From: CANJIV01 sp046330225 | Lineage (GTDB): Bacteria > Actinomycetota > Thermoleophilia > Solirubrobacterales > Solirubrobacteraceae | Direction of reading: 5' to 3' | DNA: 64,000 bases | Assembly: GCA_046330225.1 (NCBI GenBank) | Contig: JAXLTD010000004.1 | Coordinates: forward strand, 310,001 to 374,000 | Shown: positions 47,804 to 55,176 of the stretch, in pieces | Numbering within the stretch: the stretch's first letter is position 1 | Layout: each line of letters opens with the position of its first letter | Translations under genes and position numbers: made by a program | The notes under the pieces: model-generated | Told to the model about the DNA's origin: nothing | Seen by the model: only the letters and a program-made list of their open reading frames with translations | The model's database searches: none

Positions 47804-49003
47804 GTGTCCCGCCGCGTCCTCATCGCCCTCGGCGTCGCCGCCGCTGTCATCGCGGCGGTCGTCGTCGTGCTGGTCGTGAGCGGCGGCAAGAACGAGAAGA
47901 CGGTCCCCGGCGTGATCGACCAGCGCGTCGGCACGGCTCTCGTGATCCTCCAGGATTCGGGCTTCAAGGCCAAGGTCACGCGCGTGACCAACGCCCGGGC
48001 CGCCGGTCGCGTCCTCACCCAGGACCCCACGGAGGGCAAGAAGGCCGACGACGGGTCGACCGTGAACCTCACGGTGTCCAACGGGCCCGGCGACGGCATC
48101 GTGCCGGACGTGACCCGTCTGAGCCGCGACGAGGCTGAGCAGGAGCTCCGCGACGCCGGATTCGTCCCGCAGACCACGGAGGTCTTCTCCGACTCGGTCC
48201 CCGCCGGGCTCGTGGCCGGCACCAGCGTCCCGGCCGGCACGAAGCGCGAGAAGGACACCGTCGTCGTGCTCGAGGTCTCTCGCGGGCCGCAGGAGGCCGA
48301 GGTCCCGAACGTGACCGGGGAGCCCGAGGCCACGGCCAAGCGGCAGCTCAAGGCGGCGAACTTCGTCGTCGAGGTCGTGCCGCAGCTCGCGAACCGCAAG
48401 CCCGGCAGCGTCCTCGGCCAGAACCCGCCCGGCGGCGCCCAGGCCATCGTCGGCTCGACCGTCAAGATCGTCGTCGACCGCGAGCCCACGCAGGTCGCCG
48501 TCCCCGACGTGCTCGGCGAGGCCCAGGACGCCGCCTCGCAGACCGTCAGCAACGCCGGCCTGTCGCCGGTGTTCCGGGTCCAGCAGGTCACCAATCCGGC
48601 GCAGAACGGCAAGGTCATCCAGGAAGACCCGGGTGCCGGCACGAAGCTCGACGAGGGCTCGCAGGTCACCCTCGTCGTCGGCTCGGCGCCCACGCCCCCG
48701 ACGCCGCCGACCCCGCCGACGCCGCCAACCCCGCCCACGCCGCCGACCCCGCCGCCGCCCACGAACATCACCCGCGTCTTCGGCGTGAGCAACGGGCAGC
48801 AGCTCTACACGGTCCCGATTCCCAGCACGTGCGACAACCCTGATGGCGGCGCCACCCTCCAGCCGGTCCCGCCGGCGACGAGCACGGCCGGCGCGCAGAT
48901 CACCCGCCAGGGGACCGGCCAGGACGAGTTCTACGCGCAGGTGACGGCGAGCAACGTGCCGCCGGGCACTGTCCAGCTGAAGATCACCGTCGGCTGCCAG
49001 TAG
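47804..49003 (+). CDS. PASTA-repeat membrane-anchored protein without kinase
   Basis: A 399-residue protein: one N-terminal membrane helix (LIALGVAAAVIAAVVVVLVV, residues about 6-25) and four PASTA-like domains of about 65 residues (approx. 33-94, 97-162, 164-229, 231-296; for example VPDVTRLSRDEAEQELRDAG and VPNVTGEPEATAKRQLKAAN). A proline-threonine tract (residues about 298-321) leads to a small C-terminal domain with CDNPDG and a final cysteine. PASTA domains bind peptidoglycan muropeptides, usually in PknB or PBPs; here neither is fused or adjacent. GTG 47804 follows TACAGT (47789-47794) by 9 bases. Confidence 0.85.
   Translation: MSRRVLIALGVAAAVIAAVVVVLVVSGGKNEKTVPGVIDQRVGTALVILQDSGFKAKVTRVTNARAAGRVLTQDPTEGKKADDGSTVNLTVSNGPGDGIVPDVTRLSRDEAEQELRDAGFVPQTTEVFSDSVPAGLVAGTSVPAGTKREKDTVVVLEVSRGPQEAEVPNVTGEPEATAKRQLKAANFVVEVVPQLANRKPGSVLGQNPPGGAQAIVGSTVKIVVDREPTQVAVPDVLGEAQDAASQTVSNAGLSPVFRVQQVTNPAQNGKVIQEDPGAGTKLDEGSQVTLVVGSAPTPPTPPTPPTPPTPPTPPTPPPPTNITRVFGVSNGQQLYTVPIPSTCDNPDGGATLQPVPPATSTAGAQITRQGTGQDEFYAQVTASNVPPGTVQLKITVGCQ
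48690..48760 (+). repeat. PT-rich repeat tract inside the PASTA-protein gene
   Basis: Tandem codons for PTPPTPP units, built from acgccgccgacc-like 9-base units with small variations. Such a tract can vary in copy number by slippage. Confidence 0.75.
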
Positions 49004-49045
49004 GCGGGTGCGACCGGCGGGCCGCTGGCCGCTGGCCGGCCGGCC

Positions 49046-52000
49046 CTACGTCTCGGCCGCCGGGCAGACGATCCGGTAGTCGCACCGGGAGCACGCGGCG
49101 TAGCTCGGCGTCGGCTCGAAGCCCTGCGACTGGATGCCCGCGGCGACCTCGAGCACGGTGTCGGTGATCCAGTCGCGGTCGGCGGCGTCGCGCGGCACCG
49201 GGACCTTCTCGTCGTCGAGCACGTAGTAGTAGGCCTGCTGGGCGGCTTCGAGCTGCCACGCCTCGCGGGCGCCGACCGCGTAGAGGGAGAGCTGCACGTC
49301 CTCCTTGAGCTGGGCCGCGGTCTTCGGCCGGCCCGTCTTGTAGTCGATGAGCTCGTAGCCGCCGTCCGGGAGCCGGTCGATCCGGTCGACCCGCCCGCGC
49401 AGCGTGTGCGGGCCGAGGTGGAAGGAGAACGACCGCTCGAACCACAGCGGCTCGGCCGGGTCGGTGCGGAACCGCTCGTGGTAGCGGACGAGCGACGCGG
49501 TCGCCTTGCCGTGGAGCTGGCGCTCCTCCTCGGAGTCGCCGAAGCCGCTGCGCCGCCAGCTCGCCTCGAGCAGCCCGAGGATGTCGGCCTGCGTGGCGTC
49601 GGTGCCCGCCTGGTGGTAGCGCTCCAGCACCTGGTGCACGAGGATCCCGAAGCGCTGGTGGATCGTCGGCTCCTGCGGGATCCGGAAGATGCGCGCGAAC
49701 TTGTAGCGCAGGGGGCACGTCCGGTAGGTCTCGACGTCGCTGGCCGACAGCACGAGGCCGTCGCCGCGCCGCGGGAGGAACGCCTCGAGCGAGGGTTCCT
49801 CCCGGGCCGCCACCGCCTGCGCCCGGCGCCGCTCATCGCGTTCGGCGTCCAGGAGATACTCGTCGAGGGCGGAGGTGAGGAAGATCTCCCGCTGCTCGGC
49901 GGTCACCGCCTGCAGCAGCCGCTCGTTGATCGCGGGCATGGCCTCCTCCACGCTCTGGTCGGCGGGGCGCTCGATCAGCGCCGCGACCTTCACGAGCTCG
50001 AGGTAGCGCACGACGGCATGCGACACGTCGAGGTCGGTGTCGAAGCGCAGCTCGCCGAGCCGGCTGCCGGTCCGCCCGACCGTGTCGAGCAGCTCGTCGC
50101 GGAGCAGGCGGTAGGTCCCGTGGAGCGACTCTGCCGGCCCGAACAGCTCCTCTTGGCGCTCCTCCCAGGCGGCCGCGGCGGCGTGCCGGGCCTCCTCGGC
50201 GAAGGGCGACGGGGGCTGGACCGCGTCGCCCTCGCCGTGGGCGGCGTAGGCGAGCACGAGGCGCGTGCGGGCCCGGGTCATCGCCATGTGCAGGAGCCGG
50301 CGCATCTCGGCGATGTGGGCCGCGCGCGTGTCGCGCGGCATCGCGTCGGGCAGCAGCGCGTCGGGAATCGGCTCGGTCACGCGCCGCCGGGCGCCGGGCA
50401 TCCGCGCCGACTGCAGGCCCAGGACGTAGACGTGGTCGAACTCGAGCCCCTTGGCGTGCGCCATCGACATGACCTGCACGGCGCGGCGCTCCCCGCCCGC
50501 ATCGGCCTCGGTCTCGCGCAGGCCGGCCTCCGCCACGGCGGCGATGTAGCGGGCGAACTCGCGCGGCGTCGCCTGCGGCGAGCGCCGCACGTACGCGGCG
50601 GCCAGGTCGCCGAACTTCGCGAGGTTCACGAGCCGGTCCACGACGTCGGCCTGGGCGGCGAAGAGCTGCTGGCGGCGCAGGCCCAGGCGCTCGATGAGGC
50701 GGTGCACGTAGAGGTCCGGGCGCGTCGTGTCCAGCGCCGAGGAGGCCGAGCGGTAGAGCTTCAGGAAGCGCACGATGCGCTCGCGCGCCTCCGGCGGGAT
50801 CTGCGGCGCCTCGATCGCCGCGGCGAGCGCCGAGACCATGTCGAGCTTGCGGCGCCGGGCGATCTGCGTGCAGCGGGCGAGGTCGATCGAGCGCAGCTCG
50901 ATCGGCGGGCGCGCGAGCGCCCGGACGACGGCGGCCGCGTCGCCGGGGTCGGCCAGGAGTCGGAGCCACGCCAGGACGTCGCGGATCTCGGCCCGCTGGA
51001 AGAACGCCGCGGCGCCGACCATCCGGTGCGGCACGGCGCGCTCCTCGAGCGCAGCGGCGATCGCCTGGCCCTCGCGCACGACCGACCGGACCAGCACGGC
51101 GATCGATCCGGGGTCGGCGCCCTCGCGGCCGATGAGGCGCTCGACGTCCGCGGCCACGCCCTGGGCCTGCGCCCGCTCGTTCGTCGCGCGCCAGAAGCGC
51201 ACCTCGCCGCCGGGCCGGCCCGCGAGCGGCGTGGCCAGCCGGTCGGCCAGCGGCGCGACCACGGCTTCGGCCGCCGCGAGGATGTGCTCCGGGCAGCGCT
51301 GGGACTGCTGGAGCCGCACGACCGGCCCGGCGTTCGCCGCCGTGCGGAGGTTCGCCGTCGCGTCGGCCCGCAGCCGGTCGACCGCGCCGTCGTCGTCGCC
51401 GGCGACGACGAGCGTGCCGGCCTCGGCGGCGAGGCGGGCCACGAGGTCGGCCTGCGCCGCCGAGGCGTCCTGGTACTCGTCGACGAGCACGTGCTGGAAG
51501 CGGGCGGCGACCCGGACCCGCAGCGCGGGCCGGTCGCGCAGCGCCTGGGCCGCGAAGAGGACGAGGTCGCCGGCGTCGAGCGCCCCGGCGTCGCGCAGGA
51601 GCCGGTCGTGCGCCGCGTAGACGGCGGCGAACTCCCGCTCGAGGCCGGCCCGCTCGTCGTCGGGGAGCGCCTCGGCCCACTCCGCGAAGGCGTCGGCGCC
51701 GATCATCTCGGCCTTCAGGCGGTCGATCCGCCCGATGAATCCGGCGAGCAGCGCGGTGGGGTTGCCGGCGAAGTCGTGGCGTCCCAGCGGGAGCTCGTCG
51801 AAGCGGTCGAGCAGGAGCGCCAGGCGGTCGGCGGGCGTGACCGGCACGGCGGAGGGGTCGACTCCGGCGGCCACGGCCTCCTCGCGCAGCAGGCGCGCCG
51901 CGAACGTGGCCGGCGTGCCGATCGCCAGCTCCTCGTACGGCCGCTCGATCGCCGTCTCGATCTGCTCCCGCAGGGCCGCGGCGCCGCCCGCGCCGCTCGT

Positions 52001-52171
52001 GAGGAGCACGATGGCGTCGGGGGCGGTTCCCTGCTGCACGAGCCAGACGAAGCGGGCGACGAGCACGCGGGTCTTGCCCGAGCCCGCGCCGCCCAGGACG
52101 AGCAGGCGGTCGCCGGCGTGGGTGACGGCCTCGTGCTGGGCGCTGGTCAGGCCATCGAGGACGCTCGGCAC
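49046..52171 (-). CDS. UvrD/Rep-like helicase fused to a RecB-type Fe-S nuclease domain
   Basis: A 1041-residue DNA-repair protein. The N-terminal superfamily 1 helicase has Walker A GGAGSGKT (27-34), Walker B VLVDEYQD, motif V VMSMAHAKGLEFDHVYVLGL and motif VI MRRLLHMAMTRAR. The C-terminal region carries a PD-(D/E)xK nuclease (GRVDRIDR...YELIDYKTG) flanked by cysteines TCPLRY and CSRCDYRIVC, an AddB-type iron-sulfur staple. Motif III is odd: GDDDGAVDRLRAD where GDxxQSIYxFRGA is usual. This is close to mycobacterial UvrD-like proteins and to AdnA/AdnB. Start GTG 52171 follows TATCCT by 6 bases; no partner subunit is adjacent. Confidence 0.88.
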   Translation of the reverse strand: MPSVLDGLTSAQHEAVTHAGDRLLVLGGAGSGKTRVLVARFVWLVQQGTAPDAIVLLTSGAGGAAALREQIETAIERPYEELAIGTPATFAARLLREEAVAAGVDPSAVPVTPADRLALLLDRFDELPLGRHDFAGNPTALLAGFIGRIDRLKAEMIGADAFAEWAEALPDDERAGLEREFAAVYAAHDRLLRDAGALDAGDLVLFAAQALRDRPALRVRVAARFQHVLVDEYQDASAAQADLVARLAAEAGTLVVAGDDDGAVDRLRADATANLRTAANAGPVVRLQQSQRCPEHILAAAEAVVAPLADRLATPLAGRPGGEVRFWRATNERAQAQGVAADVERLIGREGADPGSIAVLVRSVVREGQAIAAALEERAVPHRMVGAAAFFQRAEIRDVLAWLRLLADPGDAAAVVRALARPPIELRSIDLARCTQIARRRKLDMVSALAAAIEAPQIPPEARERIVRFLKLYRSASSALDTTRPDLYVHRLIERLGLRRQQLFAAQADVVDRLVNLAKFGDLAAAYVRRSPQATPREFARYIAAVAEAGLRETEADAGGERRAVQVMSMAHAKGLEFDHVYVLGLQSARMPGARRRVTEPIPDALLPDAMPRDTRAAHIAEMRRLLHMAMTRARTRLVLAYAAHGEGDAVQPPSPFAEEARHAAAAAWEERQEELFGPAESLHGTYRLLRDELLDTVGRTGSRLGELRFDTDLDVSHAVVRYLELVKVAALIERPADQSVEEAMPAINERLLQAVTAEQREIFLTSALDEYLLDAERDERRRAQAVAAREEPSLEAFLPRRGDGLVLSASDVETYRTCPLRYKFARIFRIPQEPTIHQRFGILVHQVLERYHQAGTDATQADILGLLEASWRRSGFGDSEEERQLHGKATASLVRYHERFRTDPAEPLWFERSFSFHLGPHTLRGRVDRIDRLPDGGYELIDYKTGRPKTAAQLKEDVQLSLYAVGAREAWQLEAAQQAYYYVLDDEKVPVPRDAADRDWITDTVLEVAAGIQSQGFEPTPSYAACSRCDYRIVCPAAET

Positions 52172-52176
52172 GCCCC

Positions 52177-52183
52177 TAGGATA
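52177..52183. promoter_or_regulatory. Symmetric -10 heptamer TAGGATA between divergent genes
   Basis: The complement TATCCT is 6 bases from the helicase GTG on the minus strand. TAGGAT reads to the right, 9 bases before a short ORF that precedes the IMPase gene. One site could start both transcripts. Confidence 0.5.
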
Positions 52184-52191
52184 TGGACTCG

Positions 52192-52224
52192 ATGCCCGCC
52201 TCTCGCCCCCGCGCCGCGTGCTGA
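52192..52224 (+). CDS. 10-codon upstream ORF ending in a cysteine codon
   Basis: ATG 52192 opens MPASRPRAAC and ends at TGA 52222-52224, only 4 bases before the IMPase ATG. It lies near the predicted transcription start, and the IMPase ATG has no Shine-Dalgarno. Short leaderless ORFs rich in or ending with Cys codons are known in mycobacteria as attenuators, so a regulatory role is possible. Sequence alone cannot show translation. Confidence 0.3.
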   Translation: MPASRPRAAC

Positions 52225-52228
52225 GCCG

Positions 52229-53074
52229 ATGAGCTCGGGCTCCGCGGCGCTGCAGGCCGACTGGCTGGGCGCCTGCCGCCGGGCCGCCGACGGGCTGCGG
52301 GCCGTGCTCGCCGGCCGCCCCGGCACTGAAGACCGCGCCATCGAGGCCGGGATCGGCGAGGGCGGCGACCGGTCGCTGGTCATCGACCGGGAGGCCGAGG
52401 CGGCGGTGTTCGCGCAGCTCGACGCGCTCCACGCCGAGGGCGTGCGGTTCACCGCGGTCTCGGAGGAGCGCGGCCAGGTCGACTACGGCGACCCCGGGCT
52501 GCTCGTGGTGATCGACCCGATCGACGGATCGCTCAACGCCAAGCGGGGAGTCGGCCACCACGCGCTCTCGCTCGCCGTTGCGGACGGGCCGTCGATGGCC
52601 GACGTCGCCTTCGGCTACGTCCACGACTTCGGACCCGGCGAGGAGTGGGTGGCCCGCCGCGGGGCGGGCGCCGAGCTGAACGGCGTGGCGCTGGACCCGG
52701 CGGCGCCGGACCGACGCCGGCCGTCGGGGCGCCTGGAGATCGTCGGGATCGAGTCCGCGGACCCGCGCTGGATCGCCGCCTCGATCGATCCGCTGCTCGG
52801 CTCCGCCCATCGGATCCGTGCCCTCGGGACCATCGCCGTGACCATGTGCCAGGTGGCCGCGGCACGGTTCGACGCGATGGCGACGCTGAGGAACTGCCGC
52901 GCTTTCGACGCCGCCGCGTCCCAGCTCATCGTGCGCGAGGCCGGCGGCCTCGTGGACTTCACGGCCTTCGACGAGCCGCTCGCCGCCCCGCTGGACCTCC
53001 TGCCGCGCTCCCCGGTCGTCGCCGCGCGCAGTGCCGAAGGCCTCGCGACGGTCCGCACGCTTCCGCAGGACTGA
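52229..53074 (+). CDS. Inositol monophosphatase-family protein
   Basis: A 281-residue magnesium-dependent phosphatase of the IMPase/FBPase group. Metal-binding motif DPIDGSLN lies near residues 95-102, and an acidic EER follows the first sheet (VSEERG). The C-terminal RAFDAAASQLIVREAGG replaces the more usual WDxAAG, with the metal Asp kept. It may hydrolyse inositol phosphate (needed for mycothiol or phosphatidylinositol) or 3'-phosphoadenosine phosphate; substrate not determined. ATG 52229 has no Shine-Dalgarno and probably depends on a short upstream ORF. The DUF2342 gene follows after 45 bases with its own -10. Confidence 0.85.
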   Translation: MSSGSAALQADWLGACRRAADGLRAVLAGRPGTEDRAIEAGIGEGGDRSLVIDREAEAAVFAQLDALHAEGVRFTAVSEERGQVDYGDPGLLVVIDPIDGSLNAKRGVGHHALSLAVADGPSMADVAFGYVHDFGPGEEWVARRGAGAELNGVALDPAAPDRRRPSGRLEIVGIESADPRWIAASIDPLLGSAHRIRALGTIAVTMCQVAAARFDAMATLRNCRAFDAAASQLIVREAGGLVDFTAFDEPLAAPLDLLPRSPVVAARSAEGLATVRTLPQD

Positions 53075-53119
53075 GGCCGCCCCCGCGGGCCGGGGGTGCG
53101 CGTCCGGCATCATCACGGC

Positions 53120-54166
53120 ATGGTCGACTGGCGTCTCGCCGAGCAGATCGCCCGCACGGTCGCCGGGCAGCCGCACGATCCGCTGGCGATCGGCGCCGAC
53201 CTCGCGGCGCTCTCGGACGACAGCGAGCGCCTCGTCTCCGGCTACACGGGCCTGGCGGCGGCCGGGCCGCTCCCCCGGGCCGAGCGCCTGGGCCGGCGGG
53301 AGTGGATTGCCGCGAACGTCTCGAGCCTGCGTCCCGTGCTCGACCCCGTCGTGTCCGGGCTCGGCAGCGGACTCGGCCCGCTGGGCGGCCCGCTGCGCTC
53401 GGGCGCGGGCGTCGTGCTCGGCGCCGAGGTGGGCCTGCTGCTCGGCGCGATGGCCCAGCGCGTCCTCGGCCAATACGACCTCGTCCTGCTCGATGCCGAC
53501 GCGCCGACACGGCTGCTCTACGTCGAGCCGAATCTCGGCGAAGCGGCACGCTCGTTCGCCGCCGACCCGGAGGAGTTCGCGCACTGGGTGGCGCTGCACG
53601 AGGTCACCCACGCGCTGCAGTTCGGTGCCGTGCCGTGGCTGCGCGGCCACCTCGCCGGCCTGCTGCAGGAGCTGCTCGCCTCGCTCGAGGTGCGCGTCGA
53701 TGCCTCCGGGCTCGGCCGCCTGCCGGGGCGCGACGACCTGCGCCAGCTCGCGGGGGCGGTCCGGTCCGGTGATGTGATTCGCCTCGTCGCCGGCCCGGGC
53801 CGGACCGAGCTGATGGCGTCGCTGCAGGCCACGATGGCCGTGGTCGAGGGCTACGCCGAGCACGTCATGGACGTTGTCGGCGCCGAGGTCCTGCCGAGCC
53901 TGGCCGAGCTGCGGGCCGCCCTCGAGCGGCGCCGTGCGAGCCAGCCGGCCCTCGCCCGCCTGCTCACCCGGCTCATGGGCCTCGACCTCAAGCTGCGCCA
54001 GTACGAGCAGGGCAAGCGCTTCTGCGACGCGGTGGCGGCCGAGGGCGGGATCTCGGCGCTGAATCGCGTCTGGGCGGGCCCCGAGGCCCTGCCGACGCTG
54101 GCTGAGCTCGACGCCCCACACGCGTGGATCGATCGAACGCGCGTTCCTTCCGTCACAAGCCCGTAA
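53120..54166 (+). CDS. DUF2342 zinc-dependent metallopeptidase-like protein
   Basis: A 348-residue protein of the actinobacterial DUF2342 family, sometimes annotated as F420-biosynthesis-associated. The HEVTH motif (residues 160-164) within HWVALHEVTHALQF gives the zinc ligands, and EGYAEHVMD supplies a plausible third ligand further on. The start MVDWRLAEQIARTVAG and the basic end fit the family. The peptidase activity is inferred from the motif; no substrate is known. ATG 53120 is exactly 6 bases after CATCAT (53108-53113) with no Shine-Dalgarno, indicating a leaderless transcript separate from the IMPase gene. Confidence 0.85.
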   Translation: MVDWRLAEQIARTVAGQPHDPLAIGADLAALSDDSERLVSGYTGLAAAGPLPRAERLGRREWIAANVSSLRPVLDPVVSGLGSGLGPLGGPLRSGAGVVLGAEVGLLLGAMAQRVLGQYDLVLLDADAPTRLLYVEPNLGEAARSFAADPEEFAHWVALHEVTHALQFGAVPWLRGHLAGLLQELLASLEVRVDASGLGRLPGRDDLRQLAGAVRSGDVIRLVAGPGRTELMASLQATMAVVEGYAEHVMDVVGAEVLPSLAELRAALERRRASQPALARLLTRLMGLDLKLRQYEQGKRFCDAVAAEGGISALNRVWAGPEALPTLAELDAPHAWIDRTRVPSVTSP

Positions 54167-54237
54167 CGCGGACAGCCCGGAAACACGGGAGAATCGGAGC
54201 CCGGACGAGCCGGCGTGTAACAAGCTGGACGCCGAGG

Positions 54238-54266
54238 TTTACAAACAGGTGTTCGGTCTATACAGT
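54238..54266 (+). promoter_or_regulatory. Promoter of the coiled-coil protein gene: TTTACA-17-TACAGT
   Basis: -35 TTTACA (54238-54243) and -10 TACAGT (54261-54266) are spaced by 17 bases, the only near-consensus two-part promoter I noticed. The region 54236-54300 is conspicuously AT-richer than its surroundings. Confidence 0.6.
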
Positions 54267-54324
54267 TCCGAGCAACTTAGAAGTAATATCCTTACCTCGG
54301 GTTCCGCAAGGAGAGATCTTCCTC

Positions 54325-55002
54325 ATGGCCACGACCAACGCCCCCACGCAGAAGGCTGCCGCGACCAAGCGTCGCGCCACCGCCGCCGCGAACGCCACCG
54401 AGCGGAAGGCTGCTGCCACCAAGCGCAGCGCTGCCGCCAACAAGGGTGCCGCGACCCGCGCCCGCAACCACGCGCGCACCACCGCAAAGACCAAGGCCAC
54501 GAAGGCCGAGCACCAGGCGGAGGACGCTGCCCGCACCGCGCAGGATCAGGCCCGCGAGGCCGTCGACCGCGCCGTCAAGATTCCGGTCGGGGCCGCGATG
54601 GTGGCCGTCGATCGCGTCCGCGAGCTGGCCGCTGACATCCGCAAGAGCTACGGCGACCCGGACGTCGCCCAGAAGCAGGTCGAGCGCGACCTCAAGCGCT
54701 TCGAGCGCCGCGGCACGACCGCGCTGAACCGGCTCGAGCGCGAGGTCAAGAAGTCCCGCACGCGCGTGGAGCGCGAGCTGCGCCAGCGCCGCACCCGCGT
54801 CGAGCGCGAGGTTCGCGCCCAGCGCCGCAGCCTCGAGCGCCAGGCCCGCCAGACGCGCCGGTCGCTCGATCGCCAGACGGCGACCGCGCGCAAGACCGTC
54901 ACCGCCCAGGTCGACCTCGCCTCGGCTCGCGCCGAGGACGCCGTCGCCATCGGGCAGAAGGTCGCCTCCCGGGCCGCCGACCGCGTCGTGAGCGCCGCGT
55001 AG
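54325..55002 (+). CDS. Alanine/lysine/arginine-rich coiled-coil protein, HBHA- or histone-like
   Basis: A 225-residue very basic protein. The N-terminal 70 residues are alanine/lysine/threonine repeats (QKAAATKRRA, RKAAATKRSA) like histone H1 or bacterial nucleoid proteins. Residues about 80-105 (KIPVGAAMVAVDRVRELAADI) resemble heparin-binding hemagglutinin. From about residue 137 there are five near-perfect 11-residue repeats (RLEREVKKSRT, RVERELRQRRT, RVEREVRAQRR, SLERQARQTRR, SLDRQTATARK), a hendecad coiled coil. No signal peptide. AAGGAG (54308-54313) is 11 bases before ATG 54325. High expression is suggested by the strong promoter and leader. Could bind DNA or cell-surface polymers. Confidence 0.8.
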   Translation: MATTNAPTQKAAATKRRATAAANATERKAAATKRSAAANKGAATRARNHARTTAKTKATKAEHQAEDAARTAQDQAREAVDRAVKIPVGAAMVAVDRVRELAADIRKSYGDPDVAQKQVERDLKRFERRGTTALNRLEREVKKSRTRVERELRQRRTRVEREVRAQRRSLERQARQTRRSLDRQTATARKTVTAQVDLASARAEDAVAIGQKVASRAADRVVSAA

Positions 55003-55053
55003 CCGCATCCTTCTCCCGGCCCGCGCACGGAGAGGCGCGGGGCCCGGGCCAGT

Positions 55054-55080
55054 GTGCCGGCCTCATATCTCCGCCGGCAC
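55054..55080. repeat. 8-bp inverted repeat with 11-base loop
   Basis: GTGCCGGC (55054-55061) and GCCGGCAC (55073-55080) flank CTCATATCTCC. It lies 52 bases after the coiled-coil protein gene. It could be the first of two terminator stems or an operator. Confidence 0.45.
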
Positions 55081-55107
55081 TAGCAGTACCTCTCCTCCCT
55101 CAACCGC

Positions 55108-55131
55108 CGGGTCGGCCTTCGGGCCGGCCCG
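55108..55131 (+). terminator. GC hairpin with UUCG loop before mrp
   Basis: GGGTCGGCC (55109-55117) pairs with GGCCGGCCC (55122-55130), one G-U pair, closed by an exceptionally stable UUCG tetraloop; outer C-G adds a tenth pair. Lies between the coiled-coil gene and the mrp promoter. Confidence 0.6.
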
Positions 55132-55176
55132 TCGGTCGTTCAGGGGCCAGGCCACCGGGTTTGCGAGAATGGGCCG

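Noticed and set aside
48690..48760. Short tandem repeat as a CRISPR array
   Set aside because: Units are 9 bases, in frame and encode proline-threonine; there are no spacers and no cas genes.
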